Positions 35,518 to 44,993 are shown, counted from the first letter of the stretch. The stretch is DNA of 64,000 nt from Angelakisella sp. (GCA_020025195.1 JAHHSN010000004.1:30470-94469), one strand, 5' to 3'. Translations and numbers: made by a program. Notes: generated by a model from the letters alone, not told the origin.

Positions 35518-35549
35518 ACCCTCCTAATATTTTTTAGGAGGGTCGTTTT
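35518..35549 (+). terminator. Terminator between asp23 and nusB
   Basis: ACCCTCCTAA (35518-35527) pairs perfectly with TTAGGAGGGT (35534-35543), then CGTTTTTT. Confidence 0.88.
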
Positions 35550-35583
35550 TTAAGAGAATTTTTTAGAGTGAGGGAAAAGTAAA

Positions 35584-36000
35584 ATGACTCGACGTGAAGC
35601 GCGTGAACAGGCTCTGTCCATGATCTTTGAGATGAACTTTAATGATAATTCCGTGGAGGAGATGGTGGAAAACGCCACTCTTTACCGGGAGGAGACAACC
35701 GATCCCTACGCGGTTTCGATTGCGGAGCAGGTGCGGCTTCACACCGAGGAGCTTCTGGAGGAGATCGCCCGCCACAGCGCCAAGTGGAAGGTGAACCGTC
35801 TTCCCAAGATGACTCTTTCCATTCTGGAACTTGCGATGGCAGAGATTTCCTATCTTGAGGACGCCCCGGTCAGCGCCGTCATCAATGAGGCGGTGGAGAT
35901 CGCCAAGAAGTTTGCCGGTGAGGAGGACGCCTCCTATATTAACGGCGTGCTGGGCGGCTTCGCCCGCGCCCGCAGTGCGGAAAAACCCCAGGAATCTTAA
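35584..36000 (+). CDS. nusB: Transcription antitermination factor NusB
   Basis: RNA-binding helical protein for antitermination in rRNA operons, 138 aa. Seen: TRREAREQALSMIFEMNF at the N terminus, IARHSAKWKVNRLPKMTLSILE, SAVINEAVEIAKKF and the end YINGVLGGFAR, all standard NusB motifs. Start ATG 35584 with GAGGG at 35570-35574. Confidence 0.96.
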   Translation: MTRREAREQALSMIFEMNFNDNSVEEMVENATLYREETTDPYAVSIAEQVRLHTEELLEEIARHSAKWKVNRLPKMTLSILELAMAEISYLEDAPVSAVINEAVEIAKKFAGEEDASYINGVLGGFARARSAEKPQES

Positions 36001-36065
36001 TAAACGGAGAGCGCCGGTCACACGGTGCTCTTAATTTATTATGGGGGAGGAAAGGAAGGAACCCC

Positions 36066-37295
36066 ATGCAGCCATCCATTATCAAGGTTTCCCAGCTCAA
36101 CCGCTATGTCAAGGCGATGCTGGACGAAAATAAGCTCCTGACGGACATCATGGTGAAGGGGGAGCTTTCCTCTGTGAGCTTTCGCTCGCAGGCGGGGCAT
36201 TACTATTTCACGCTGGAGGAGGGCGGCGCGCTGCTTTCCTGCGTGATGTTTGCCCGCTATGCCGAAAAACTACGCTCCTTTCCGGAGGAGGGAAGCCTTG
36301 TGGTCCTCAGGGGCACGGTCTCCCTTTATGAACGGGAGGGGCGCTTTCAGCTTGTCGCCTATGACGTCCAGACCATCGGGCAGGGAAAGGGTTCGGAGGA
36401 TCTCGCCGCATTAAGGAGCCGGCTCCTCGCGGAAGGGCTCTTTGACCCCGAAAGGAAAAAACCGCTCCCCCCATTTCCCCGGGCGGTTGCCGTCATCACC
36501 TCCGGAGAGGGAGCGGCGCTCTGGGACATCGTCACCGCGATGGAACGCCATAACCGCGGGGTTCCGCTTATCATTTATCCCGCGACGGTGCAGGGAACAG
36601 GGGCGGTGGAAAGCCTTCTCGCGTCGCTTCAAGCGGCGCTTTCAGAGGGGCGCGCCGACCTCATCATTATGGGACGGGGCGGCGGCGCTTCGGAATCCCT
36701 CGCGGTCTTTAATGACGAGCGGCTTCTTCGCGCCGTGGCGGCGTCTTCCGTTCCGGTCATTTCCGCGGTCGGCCATGATGTAGATTACACCCTCCTTGAC
36801 GAGGCGGCAGACGCCCGTGCGGCGACTCCCACCGCGGCGGCGGCACTCTGCGGCCGCTCCCGTGCGGAGCTTTTGTCCGAGGTGGAGCTTCTTTCCCGGC
36901 GGCTCTATAATTATACAGAAAATCGGATTTTTGAGACTTCCCGGGAATTTTCCCGCCTGGAGCGAATATTGCAGCTCAAATCCCCCGAGAATTCTCTCAG
37001 GAGAAATGGACAGCGCCTTTCATATCTGGTAAAATTGATGCAGGAAAGCATGGAGCACCGTCTCTGGAAGGAGACCCATCAGTGCATAAATATAGAAGGA
37101 AGGCTCTCTCTTTTAAGCCCCGAGGCGCCGCTTATGCGCGGCTACTCGATTTCCGCGCGTCCAGAGGGACAACCCCTTCGCTCGGTGCGGGAGATTTCGG
37201 TCGGAGAGATGCTTGTCACCCGCCTTGCCGACGGAGAGCTTCTGTCGGAGGTGCGGGTCATAAAGCCAAAGGAGGGCAGCAGAAATGGACAATAA
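36066..37295 (+). CDS. xseA: Exodeoxyribonuclease VII large subunit
   Basis: Catalytic subunit of exonuclease VII, which degrades single-stranded DNA. 409 aa. An OB-fold N-terminal domain ([29 protein letters not shown]) is followed by the nuclease domain with [40 protein letters not shown] and a coiled-coil region. Start ATG 36066 with GGAAGGA just upstream. Its end overlaps xseB by 11 bp. Confidence 0.96.
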   Translation: MQPSIIKVSQLNRYVKAMLDENKLLTDIMVKGELSSVSFRSQAGHYYFTLEEGGALLSCVMFARYAEKLRSFPEEGSLVVLRGTVSLYEREGRFQLVAYDVQTIGQGKGSEDLAALRSRLLAEGLFDPERKKPLPPFPRAVAVITSGEGAALWDIVTAMERHNRGVPLIIYPATVQGTGAVESLLASLQAALSEGRADLIIMGRGGGASESLAVFNDERLLRAVAASSVPVISAVGHDVDYTLLDEAADARAATPTAAAALCGRSRAELLSEVELLSRRLYNYTENRIFETSREFSRLERILQLKSPENSLRRNGQRLSYLVKLMQESMEHRLWKETHQCINIEGRLSLLSPEAPLMRGYSISARPEGQPLRSVREISVGEMLVTRLADGELLSEVRVIKPKEGSRNGQ

Positions 37296-37491
37296 AACGC
37301 TGGAGCAGAATCTGAAACGTTTGGAGGAGATCGTTGATTCCCTGGAAAACGGTTCGCTTTCTCTGGAGGACTCCATTGCCCTCTACACCGAGGGCGTGGG
37401 ACTTTCCGCCGACTGCAAGGAACAGCTCAGTAGGGCGGAGCAGGTGGTGGAGAAGGGGAAAAAAGCTCTTTTCCCCGATCAATTTGATTAA
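37285..37491 (+). CDS. xseB: Exodeoxyribonuclease VII small subunit
   Basis: Small helical partner of XseA, 68 aa. Seen: [29 protein letters not shown], cut here to its key part [17 protein letters not shown], which is diagnostic. ATG 37285 sits inside the xseA end with AGGAGGG at 37270-37276. Confidence 0.96.
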   Translation: MDNKTLEQNLKRLEEIVDSLENGSLSLEDSIALYTEGVGLSADCKEQLSRAEQVVEKGKKALFPDQFD

Positions 37492-37503
37492 GGAGATTCC
37501 CCT

Positions 37504-38391
37504 ATGGAATGGAAAGAAAAGTTTGATTCCTACCGTGTGATGCTGGAGGAGGCGCTGCCGCATTTTCTTCCTGCGGCCGAAGGACCGCAGAAGCGGGTGG
37601 CAGAGGCGATGGCGTACAGCCTCCTCTCCGGCGGCAAGCGGATCCGCGGCGTCCTTCTTCTGGCCATGTGCGATCAGTGCGGAGGGGACCTGAGAGGCGC
37701 TCTGCCCTTCGCAGCAGCGGTCGAGATGGTGCACGCCTATTCCCTCATTCACGACGACCTGCCCTGCATGGACGACGATGACCTGCGGAGGGGAAAGCCC
37801 TCCTGCCATATCGCCTTTGACGAGGCAACGGCCCTTCTCGCGGGGGACGCCCTCCTTACCCATGCCTTTGACGTGATGGTGGAAAGCTACTATGACGGTG
37901 CCCTTCCTGCGGAGGTCTCCCTCCGGGCAGTGCACGCTCTTTCCGAAGCGGCGGGAGTCGGCGGGATGATCGGCGGTCAGCAGATCGACGTTGAGGAGGC
38001 GGGAAAGCCCATGGAGGCGGCGCTTCTCGAAACGGTGCACAGCCTCAAGACCGGGCGGCTCATCCGTGCGGCGGCAAAGATCGGCTGTATCGCGGCGGGC
38101 GCTTCGGATGACGTCATCCTGCAGGCGGACCGTTATGCCGAAAAGATCGGGCTCGCATTCCAGATCGTGGACGATATTCTGGACGCCACCAGAACAAGCG
38201 AGGAACTGGGGAAAAGCTCCAGCGACCTTGAAAATAATAAAACGACCTATATTACCCTCTATGGGGAGGAAGCGGCACGGGAAAAGGTACAGCAGCTTGT
38301 TCTGGAAGCCGACCTTGCCATCAAGGGGAATGTGCTCGACTGCGATTTCCTCTATCAGTTCGCAGATGAGCTTGCAAAACGGAATCAGTAA
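37504..38391 (+). CDS. ispA: Farnesyl/geranyl diphosphate synthase
   Basis: Short-chain prenyltransferase that condenses IPP and DMAPP to C10-C15 diphosphates for undecaprenyl and quinone synthesis. 295 aa. Seen: GGKRIRGVLLLA, first Asp-rich motif IHDDLPCMDDDDLRRG, GQQIDVE and second Asp-rich motif FQIVDDILDAT followed by GKSSSDLENNKTTY. Start ATG 37504, 12 bp after xseB. dxs, often next in this cluster, is absent; tlyA follows. Confidence 0.95.
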   Translation: MEWKEKFDSYRVMLEEALPHFLPAAEGPQKRVAEAMAYSLLSGGKRIRGVLLLAMCDQCGGDLRGALPFAAAVEMVHAYSLIHDDLPCMDDDDLRRGKPSCHIAFDEATALLAGDALLTHAFDVMVESYYDGALPAEVSLRAVHALSEAAGVGGMIGGQQIDVEEAGKPMEAALLETVHSLKTGRLIRAAAKIGCIAAGASDDVILQADRYAEKIGLAFQIVDDILDATRTSEELGKSSSDLENNKTTYITLYGEEAAREKVQQLVLEADLAIKGNVLDCDFLYQFADELAKRNQ

Positions 38392-38406
38392 GGAGTAATT
38401 TATATT

Positions 38407-39225
38407 ATGACGGAGAAAAAACGTCTGGATGCGGCGTTGGTGGATCGGGGAATTGTCTCTGGAAGGGACAAAGCCAAGGGCATCATTATGGCGGGGATTG
38501 TCTATGTCAATAACCAAAAAGCGGATAAGCCCGGCATGAACGTGACCGAAGCCGACGACATAGAAGTAAGGGGGGAGACACTCCCCTATGTGAGCCGCGG
38601 CGGTTTAAAGCTCGAAAAGGCGATGCGGGAGTTTCCCATCACCCTGACGGACGCGGTCTGCGCCGACATCGGCGCTTCCACCGGCGGCTTTACCGACTGC
38701 ATGCTGCAGAACGGCGCCCAAAAGGTCTATGCCGTCGACGTCGGCTACGGACAGCTTGCCTGGAAGCTCCGCTCGGATCCCCGGGTCATCAATCTGGAGC
38801 GCACCAACATCCGCTATGTGACGGAGGAGCAGATCCCGGAACCCATTGACTTTGCCTCGGTGGACGTCTCCTTTATTTCGCTGAAGCTCGTTCTGCCGGT
38901 GCTGTTTCGCTTGCTCCGTGAGGGCGGCGAGGCGGTCTGCCTCATCAAGCCGCAGTTTGAGGCGGGGAGAGAGCTGGTCGGCAAAAAAGGCGTTGTGAGG
39001 GAAAAAAGCACCCACATTATGGTGGTGGAGAACGCACTCGGATATGCAAAGGAAAACGGCTTTACGCCCATTGGACTTTCGTTTTCGCCCATTCGCGGCC
39101 CGGAGGGCAACATTGAATATCTGATGCACCTCAGAAAAGGGGAGCCGGAGCTTCTCACCATTCTTCCGGAGGCGGCGACCATCGTGGAGGCCTCCCATGA
39201 GGAACTGGAGCCCCGCAAATCTTAA
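38407..39225 (+). CDS. tlyA: TlyA-family rRNA methyltransferase (S4 + FtsJ domains)
   Basis: A 272-aa protein of the TlyA/YqxC family, 2'-O-methyltransferase of rRNA and named hemolysin-like in old annotations. S4 domain (residues ~5-65, KRLDAALVDRGIVSGRDKAKG) followed by a SAM-binding FtsJ domain: ADIGASTGGFTDCMLQNGA, VYAVDVGYGQLAWKLR, SVDVSFISLK and CLIKPQFEAGRE. ATG 38407 with AGGAG at 38391-38395. Part of the xse-isp-tly-nad-arg-rec cluster. Confidence 0.94.
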   Translation: MTEKKRLDAALVDRGIVSGRDKAKGIIMAGIVYVNNQKADKPGMNVTEADDIEVRGETLPYVSRGGLKLEKAMREFPITLTDAVCADIGASTGGFTDCMLQNGAQKVYAVDVGYGQLAWKLRSDPRVINLERTNIRYVTEEQIPEPIDFASVDVSFISLKLVLPVLFRLLREGGEAVCLIKPQFEAGRELVGKKGVVREKSTHIMVVENALGYAKENGFTPIGLSFSPIRGPEGNIEYLMHLRKGEPELLTILPEAATIVEASHEELEPRKS

Positions 39226-39236
39226 AGGAAGGCTTG

Positions 39237-40091
39237 GTGAACGCTTTGAATTTCTATGTCATCCCCAATTTTTCAAGATCGAATACTCTCGATGTTCTGG
39301 GCGAGGTCATCCGTTATCTGCACGGTAAGGGCTGCGGCGTCCTCCTTTCGCAGGAGAAGCGGTCCCATCTTCCTTCCGAAATCGAACCGATGACCACGGC
39401 CGGGGATTGCAGTGAAGCAGACTTTATCCTTTGCATCGGCGGTGACGGCACCATCATCGACGGTGCGCATGAGTCTGCCGCCTACGGCATCCCGGTTCTG
39501 GGAGTCAATTCCGGCCACCTGGGCTTTCTGGCGCAGGTGGAACCGGAGCGGGCACTTTCGGCACTGGACCGCGTCCTTCGGGAGGATTACGCGGTGGAGG
39601 AACGCTTTGGGCTTTCGCTTCGCATCCTCTATGAAAACCGGGAGGCGGTGGAATATCCCTTCGCCCTCAATGACATCGTGCTCACCAAGCCCACCAATAC
39701 CAACATCATCGACCTTCATCTCCTGTGCGACGGCAAGGAGATGAACCACTATATGGCGGACGGCCTCATTTTTTCCACCCCGACCGGTTCCACCGCCTAT
39801 TCTCTTTCCGCGGGTGGCCCCATCATCGACCCGCTCATCAAGACCATCAGCATCGTGCCCATCTGTCCGCACAGCATTTCGGTGCGTCCCACCGTCATTT
39901 CCGCGGCGCACCGCCTCGCCATTGAGAGCAGGCGGGAGATGGTCGTCATTCTGGACGGCAGAACGCGCGTTACCGTTCCGGCGGGCACGGTTATTCAGGT
40001 GGCGCGCTCCAAGCGTATTTCCACATTTATCACCTTCGGAGAGCTGGAATTCTTCGAGATCCTTTCCAAAAAGATGATGCAGAGGGGGTAA
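39237..40091 (+). CDS. nadK: NAD kinase
   Basis: Phosphorylates NAD to NADP, 284 aa. Seen: the nucleotide motif FILCIGGDGTIIDGAH, VLGVNSGHLGFLAQVEP, EMNHYMADGLIFSTPTGSTAYS and a C-terminal SLSAGGPI/PHSISVRP stretch, all typical. Start GTG 39237 with AAAGGA at 39224-39229; a TTG three bases earlier is also open but too near the ribosome site. Confidence 0.96.
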   Translation: MNALNFYVIPNFSRSNTLDVLGEVIRYLHGKGCGVLLSQEKRSHLPSEIEPMTTAGDCSEADFILCIGGDGTIIDGAHESAAYGIPVLGVNSGHLGFLAQVEPERALSALDRVLREDYAVEERFGLSLRILYENREAVEYPFALNDIVLTKPTNTNIIDLHLLCDGKEMNHYMADGLIFSTPTGSTAYSLSAGGPIIDPLIKTISIVPICPHSISVRPTVISAAHRLAIESRREMVVILDGRTRVTVPAGTVIQVARSKRISTFITFGELEFFEILSKKMMQRG

Positions 40092-40095
40092 TTTT

Positions 40096-40563
40096 ATGAA
40101 GGCACGGCGTCATGCCAAAATCATGGAGCTTATTCGGGACCATACCGTGACCACGCAGGAAGAGCTGCAGTCCCTTTTGGAAAATTCCGGATTTTATACC
40201 ACGCAGGCGACCATTTCCCGGGACATCAAGGAGCTTCGCCTGGTCAAGGTACTGTCTCCCGGAGGGATCTATTATTACACCCAGACGACCACCGCTCCGC
40301 AGGATACCCTTCAGCTGAGCGGCGATTCGGTCTTTATGCGTTCCATCCGCTCGGTGGATTACGCCGGCAATATGGCAGTCATCAAGACCTACGCGGCCAT
40401 GGCCTCCGCGGTCTGCGAGGCGATCGACAACAGCAACCGCCCCGAGATCATGGGGACCATTGCGGGCGACAACACCATTTTTGTCATGCTGCGGACCGAG
40501 CGCTTCGCGGATGAATTCTGCAATCACATCCGGGAGCTGATGAAGAAAAACAACCGGCAGTAA
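40096..40563 (+). CDS. argR: Arginine repressor ArgR/AhrC
   Basis: A 155-aa regulator of arginine metabolism. N-terminal winged helix (residues 1-70, with TQATISRDIKELRLVKV) and a C-terminal hexamerisation/arginine-binding domain with EIMGTIAGDNTIFVMLRTE containing the GTIAGDDT-like ligand motif (here GTIAGDNT). In Firmicutes its place between nadK and recN is conserved and does not imply a role in those genes. ATG 40096 with GGGGG at 40084-40088. Confidence 0.95.
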   Translation: MKARRHAKIMELIRDHTVTTQEELQSLLENSGFYTTQATISRDIKELRLVKVLSPGGIYYYTQTTTAPQDTLQLSGDSVFMRSIRSVDYAGNMAVIKTYAAMASAVCEAIDNSNRPEIMGTIAGDNTIFVMLRTERFADEFCNHIRELMKKNNRQ

Positions 40564-40588
40564 AGCCATCTGAGAGGGGGGACAGCGT

Positions 40589-42259
40589 ATGCTGGCAGAG
40601 CTCTACATAGAAAATATCGCGGTGATTCAAAAGGCGACCATCCGCTTTCAGGAGGGGTTCCATGCCTTTACGGGAGAGACCGGCGCCGGTAAGACCATTC
40701 TCATCAGCGCCATCAATGCGGTTCTGGGCGCGCGGACCTATCGGGAGATCATCCGCACCGGGGAGACCCGAGCGGTGGTCACCGCGCTCTTTACGGAGCT
40801 TTCCCCCGAAATTTCCGAAAAGATCACCGCCCTCGGCTATCCCGTGGAGGAGGGCCAGATCCTTGTTCAGCGGGAAATCGAGTTGGACGGGCGCGGCTCC
40901 TGCAAAATAGACGGACGCCCCGCCACCGTCGGGGTACTCCGGGAGGTGAGCAGCCTTCTCATCGATATCCACGGACAGCATGATAATCAGGAGCTTCTTT
41001 CGGCGGAGCGCCACCTTCTGTTCCTTGATAACTTTGGGGATTATGGGGAGGAGCTTTCCCGTTACCGCGCGGCCTATGAGGAATGGGAGAGCTGCCGCGC
41101 CAAATTGGAGCGCCTTGAGATGAATGAAAGCACCCGCCTGCAAAGGCTGGACACGCTGGAATTTCAGATAAAAGAGATCGAGTCCGCCCATCTGGAGGTG
41201 GGCGAAGACGAAGAACTGGAGCAGCAGAAAAAGCGCATCCGGAACTCTGAAAAGATTACCGAGACTCTGGGGCGCATTTATGAACTTTTGCAGGGAGATG
41301 ACGAGAGCACGTCCGGCGTCATGGATGCTCTGGAGGAGCTGTCCGGCTGTCTGGACTCGGCCTCGGAGTTCCTTCCCGAAATGGGAGACTATAACGCCAA
41401 AATTTCCGACGCCTATTATGCGTTGGAGGATCTCCAGAACGAGGTACGCAATACTCTGGAGGATTCCGATTTTGACCCCCGGATGCTGGACGAGATCGAA
41501 TCCCGGCTGGATACCATCTACCGCCTCAAAAAGAAGTACGGCGGCAGCGTGGAGGAGGTTCTCTCCTATTATGAGAAGATCTCCGAGGAGTGCGAGGAGC
41601 TTTCCCGCTCCGACCAGATGATAGAAGAACTTAAAATCCGCCATGAAACGCTGAAAAAAACCGCCATGGAAGAAGCAAAGCGCCTTACCGAAAAGCGCCT
41701 TTCCGCCGCCCGGCAGTTTACCGGACGGGTGGAGGAGGAGCTTCGCTTCCTCGATATGGCGGGCGTGGTGCTCCGGATCAGTCGTACCGAAAAGCCGCTT
41801 TCCCCCAACGGCCGGGACGAGATGGAATTTCTCATCAGCACCAATGCCGGGGAGGAGCCGAGACCGCTTGCCAAGATCGCTTCCGGCGGTGAGCTGGCCC
41901 GCATCATGCTGGCCATCAAGAACGTGCTCGCGGAAAAGGATGACATCGGCACCATCATCTTTGATGAGGTGGATACCGGAGTCAGCGGCCGCGCGGCACA
42001 GAAGATCGGCGTCAAGCTCGCGGAGGCGGCCCGGCACCGTCAGGTCATCTGTGTGACCCATCTGGCGCCTGTCGCGGCGCAGGCCTCCCACCACTATAAG
42101 ATCTACAAGACGGTGGAGGAGGGACGTACCTATACGAAGGTGGAGGAGCTTTCCGAGGAAAACCGTGTGCGGGAGCTTGCCCGCATCATGGTGGGGGAGA
42201 CCATCACCGAAAACGCCCTCGCCAGTGCGAGAGAGCTGATGAAAGAAGCGAAATATTAA
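40589..42259 (+). CDS. recN: DNA repair protein RecN
   Basis: SMC-like ATPase for double-strand-break repair, 556 aa. Seen: Walker A AFTGETGAGKTILISAIN, DIHGQHDNQELL, long coiled coils (residues ~150-380), ABC signature KIASGGELARIMLAIK and Walker B IIFDEVDTGVSG, then VTHLAPVAAQASHHY. Start ATG 40589 behind a GGGGGG-type ribosome site. Confidence 0.97.
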   Translation: MLAELYIENIAVIQKATIRFQEGFHAFTGETGAGKTILISAINAVLGARTYREIIRTGETRAVVTALFTELSPEISEKITALGYPVEEGQILVQREIELDGRGSCKIDGRPATVGVLREVSSLLIDIHGQHDNQELLSAERHLLFLDNFGDYGEELSRYRAAYEEWESCRAKLERLEMNESTRLQRLDTLEFQIKEIESAHLEVGEDEELEQQKKRIRNSEKITETLGRIYELLQGDDESTSGVMDALEELSGCLDSASEFLPEMGDYNAKISDAYYALEDLQNEVRNTLEDSDFDPRMLDEIESRLDTIYRLKKKYGGSVEEVLSYYEKISEECEELSRSDQMIEELKIRHETLKKTAMEEAKRLTEKRLSAARQFTGRVEEELRFLDMAGVVLRISRTEKPLSPNGRDEMEFLISTNAGEEPRPLAKIASGGELARIMLAIKNVLAEKDDIGTIIFDEVDTGVSGRAAQKIGVKLAEAARHRQVICVTHLAPVAAQASHHYKIYKTVEEGRTYTKVEELSEENRVRELARIMVGETITENALASARELMKEAKY

Positions 42260-42278
42260 ACCGGAAGGACTGTACTAT

Positions 42279-42773
42279 ATGAGCCGTGTGACCAATGAGC
42301 CGAAAATCAAGAACAAAGTGATCGTCGCCGTGAGAGAGCAGCTGGAGCACCGTGCTCTGTGGCTTTACCTTCTCCGCCGGGAGGCGCTTCAAAAGGGGAT
42401 GGACCCCAAGGAATTCGGGCGGGACGCCATCCACAGCTGCGGGCTCTATCAGGGAAATAACCTCAGTGAAAAGGCGGGAACCAAGAGCCTCCGGGGACTC
42501 AAAAAGACGCTTTTCACGAAACCCGCCCAGTGGGTCTTTGAGATGGACGTCTTAAAATCCACCGATGACGCGCTCGATATCGACTTCCATTACTGCCCGC
42601 TCGTCAAGGCGTGGCAGAAGATGGGCTGCTCCGATGAGGAGATTGCGGAGCTTTGCGACATTGCGATGTGCGGGGACCGCGGCATCGCCGAGAGCTTCGG
42701 CGGGCATCTGGAGCTCCTCTCCACGATCGCGGAGGGCGCGCCCACCTGCCAGATCCGTTTTCGCAAGGAATGA
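42279..42773 (+). CDS. L-2-amino-thiazoline-4-carboxylic acid hydrolase-like protein
   Basis: A 164-aa cytoplasmic protein resembling the ATC-hydrolase family (named for an enzyme of bacterial L-cysteine production from ATC). Seen: EHRALWLYLLRREALQKG near the N terminus, FEMDVLKSTDDALDIDFHYCPLVKAW with the conserved FHYCPLVxAW segment, and EIAELCDIAMCGDRGIAE. Cys and His in FHYCP are good catalytic candidates. Real substrate in this organism is unknown; many family members are annotated by similarity only. ATG 42279 with GGAAGGA at 42263-42269; it closes the recN unit. Confidence 0.78.
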   Translation: MSRVTNEPKIKNKVIVAVREQLEHRALWLYLLRREALQKGMDPKEFGRDAIHSCGLYQGNNLSEKAGTKSLRGLKKTLFTKPAQWVFEMDVLKSTDDALDIDFHYCPLVKAWQKMGCSDEEIAELCDIAMCGDRGIAESFGGHLELLSTIAEGAPTCQIRFRKE

Positions 42774-42776
42774 ACC

Positions 42777-42806
42777 TTGACAAAAGGAGTCTCCCTGCGA
42801 TATAAT
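42777..42806 (+). promoter_or_regulatory. SigA promoter of T-box-tyrS
   Basis: TTGACA at 42777-42782, 18-bp spacer, TATAAT at 42801-42806; the -35 box starts 3 bp after the preceding stop codon. Confidence 0.85.
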
Positions 42807-42812
42807 ATCCCA

Positions 42813-43080
42813 AAGAACAAAGGCTGTGATGGAAACAAGTAGCCTTTTGTCCTCCCTCAAAGAGAGCCGGCGGGCGGTGCGAGCCGACAGGGAACAAAAG
42901 GGGAATACCTTCCGGAGCCGTCGCCTGAAACAGGATGGAGTAGGGCCTGACCGGGCGCGACCGTTACATCGCGGAAAGCTGTTTGGCTTTTGCCGAGGGG
43001 AAAGTATCATTTCCCGAAGCAGAGGTGGTACCACGAAGTAAAGTTCGTCCTCTGTCCGTTTTTCGGACAGGGGATTTTTC
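42813..43080 (+). promoter_or_regulatory. Tyrosine T-box leader of tyrS
   Basis: tRNA-sensing leader that raises tyrS expression when uncharged tRNA-Tyr accumulates. Seen in order: an AGTA motif in stem I (around 42838), the GCGGTGCGAGCC stretch of the stem I apical region, the specifier TAC (Tyr) at 42906-42908 in GGGAATACCTTCC, and the T-box sequence with AGGTGGTACCACG at 43023-43035. The terminator is 43049-43058 pairing with 43064-43073, followed by ATTTTTC. The competing antiterminator would use CAGAGG near 43020 with CCTCTG at 43049. Confidence 0.92.
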
Positions 43081-43115
43081 TTTTAGCCTAAAGATTTTCT
43101 ATAAGGAGAAGTGAA

Positions 43116-44339
43116 ATGACTATCTACGATGAACTGGTTGCCCGCGGACTGATCGCGCAGGTGACCGATGAGGACGAGATCAAGGAGCTGATCAATAACG
43201 GGAAAGCGACCTTCTACATCGGCTTTGATCCCACCGCGGACAGCCTGCATGTGGGGCACTTTATGGCGCTCTGCCTGATGAAGCGCCTGCAGATGGCGGG
43301 AAACCGCCCCGTTGTGCTGATCGGCGGCGGTACCGGCTATGTCGGCGACCCCTCCGGGCGCACCGATATGCGCTCCATGATGACCCCCGAGACCATTCAG
43401 CACAACTGCGACTGCTTCAAAAAGCAGATGGAGCGCTTCATTGAGTTCGGCGATGACAAGGCCATTATGGTCAATAACGCCGACTGGCTCTTAAAGCTCA
43501 ACTATATCGACCTGCTTCGGGAGGTCGGCTCCTGCTTCTCGGTCAACAACATGCTCCGCGCCGAGTGCTACAAGCAGCGCATGGAGAAGGGGCTTTCCTT
43601 CCTGGAATTTAACTACATGATCATGCAGAGCTATGACTTCTATCATCTTTTCCAGCATTACGGATGCAATATGCAGTTCGGTGGTGATGACCAGTGGAGC
43701 AATATGCTGGGCGGCACGGAGCTTATCCGCCGTAAGCTCGGCAAGGACGCCTATGCCATGACCATCACCCTGCTCATGAACTCTGAGGGGAAGAAGATGG
43801 GCAAGACTGCCTCCGGCGCCGTCTGGCTGGACCCCAACAAGACCTCTCCGTTTGAGTTCTACCAGTACTGGAGAAATGTGGGCGACGCTGACGTTCTCAA
43901 GTGCATCCGTATGCTCACCTTCCTGCCCATCGAGGAGATCGATAAGATGGATAAATGGGAGGGCAGCGAGCTGAACCGGGCCAAAGAGATTCTGGCCTAT
44001 GAGCTGACCAAGCTGGTGCACGGCGAGGAGGAGGCGAAGAAGGCGGAGGAGACCTCCCGCGGACTCTTTGCCGGTCAGGGCAGCACCGAGAATATGCCCT
44101 CCACCGAGCTTACCGCCGCGGATCTCACCGACGGCGTCATCGCGGTCAATGAGCTTTTGGTAAAATGCGGCCTCTGCGCCTCTAAGGGTGAAGCCCGTCG
44201 GCTCATTCAGCAGGGCGGCGTGGCTGTAAATGATGTAAAGGTTAAGGACTTTTCAGAAACTTTTGACGCCGCCGCTCTCAAGGAAGGCGTTGTCATCAAG
44301 AAGGGCAAGAAGGTTTTCCATCGCGCGACCCTTGCCTAA
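43116..44339 (+). CDS. tyrS: Tyrosyl-tRNA synthetase
   Basis: Charges tRNA-Tyr, 407 aa. Seen: HIGH-type motif [30 protein letters not shown], the tyrosine-binding [14 protein letters not shown] and [12 protein letters not shown], the KMSKS-type loop [13 protein letters not shown] and a C-terminal S4 domain (residues ~345-407). The GMTD-less, ~400-aa form with S4 tail is the TyrRS type common in Clostridia. ATG 43116 with AAGGAG at 43102-43107. Regulated by the T-box; terminator at 44360. Confidence 0.97.
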   Translation: MTIYDELVARGLIAQVTDEDEIKELINNGKATFYIGFDPTADSLHVGHFMALCLMKRLQMAGNRPVVLIGGGTGYVGDPSGRTDMRSMMTPETIQHNCDCFKKQMERFIEFGDDKAIMVNNADWLLKLNYIDLLREVGSCFSVNNMLRAECYKQRMEKGLSFLEFNYMIMQSYDFYHLFQHYGCNMQFGGDDQWSNMLGGTELIRRKLGKDAYAMTITLLMNSEGKKMGKTASGAVWLDPNKTSPFEFYQYWRNVGDADVLKCIRMLTFLPIEEIDKMDKWEGSELNRAKEILAYELTKLVHGEEEAKKAEETSRGLFAGQGSTENMPSTELTAADLTDGVIAVNELLVKCGLCASKGEARRLIQQGGVAVNDVKVKDFSETFDAAALKEGVVIKKGKKVFHRATLA

Positions 44340-44359
44340 AGTTTAGATTCCCCCAGAAA

Positions 44360-44388
44360 AAAGAGCAGTCTCCGGTCTGCTCTTTTTC
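44360..44388 (+). terminator. Terminator of tyrS
   Basis: AGAGCAG (44362-44368) pairs with CTGCTCT (44377-44383), then TTTTC. Confidence 0.88.
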
Positions 44389-44420
44389 TTTTGTTTGAAC
44401 GCCGGTCCCGGCCTGCGATG

Positions 44421-44458
44421 TTATCGCAAAACGATAAATATCTTGTCAGTTACGATAA
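44421..44458 (+). promoter_or_regulatory. Candidate operator of the DUF2975/XRE pair
   Basis: TTATCG (44421-44426) and CGATAA (44432-44437) form a dyad upstream of the -35 box, and ACGATAA is repeated at 44452-44458 inside the promoter spacer. Likely target of the downstream XRE protein (inference). Confidence 0.55.
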
Positions 44459-44471
44459 ACTATGCTATACT
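44443..44471 (+). promoter_or_regulatory. Promoter of the DUF2975/XRE pair
   Basis: TTGTCA at 44443-44448, 17-bp spacer, TATACT at 44466-44471. Confidence 0.75.
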
Positions 44472-44498
44472 TTTCGCAAAGAAAAGGGGGATAGTCCC

Positions 44499-44978
44499 AT
44501 GAAGAAATTTGAATCGGTCAAATGGTTCGAGCGCCTGATGATCCTGCTCCTCGCTCTTGTGGTCATAGCGTTTTTGGTCATTGTGCCGCTTTTGGCCGGG
44601 GAGTGCGGCAAAACCCTGCCGGAGCTTTCCCACCTCAAGGTTCCGTTCATGATTTACTGCATCGTGACCGCCGTCCCCATCGTCTGGGCGCTTGTCATCA
44701 CCATTTCGGTCTGCCGGGAGCTCTACCGCGAGGACAGCTTTACCCGCAACACCTCCAAAGCCCTGATTAAAATCAGCACGCTGGCGTTGATCGAAGCGGC
44801 CATCATCCTGATCTGGGGCGTGTTCATTTGTGTCTTTGCGGAGCAGCGGCTGCTCCTCTGCCTTGCCGTGGTGGTGCTCATTCTGGCGGCAGCGGCAGCG
44901 GCACTTTTCTGCCGTGTTCTTTCCAAAATCATTGATAACGCACTCGACATCAAAGAGGAGAGTGAATACACCATCTGA
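44499..44978 (+). CDS. DUF2975-family membrane protein
   Basis: A 159-aa protein with four membrane segments (residues ~13-35, ~48-70, ~93-115, ~120-142) and short soluble ends. The layout and the segment RELYREDSFTRNTSKALIKI match DUF2975, a family of unknown function nearly always encoded next to a small XRE regulator, as here. Start ATG 44499 with AAGGGGG upstream. Probably the membrane half of a two-gene signalling or regulatory unit; that role is inferred. Confidence 0.82.
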   Translation: MKKFESVKWFERLMILLLALVVIAFLVIVPLLAGECGKTLPELSHLKVPFMIYCIVTAVPIVWALVITISVCRELYREDSFTRNTSKALIKISTLALIEAAIILIWGVFICVFAEQRLLLCLAVVVLILAAAAAALFCRVLSKIIDNALDIKEESEYTI

Positions 44979-44993
44979 GAGAGGAGGGGTCGT

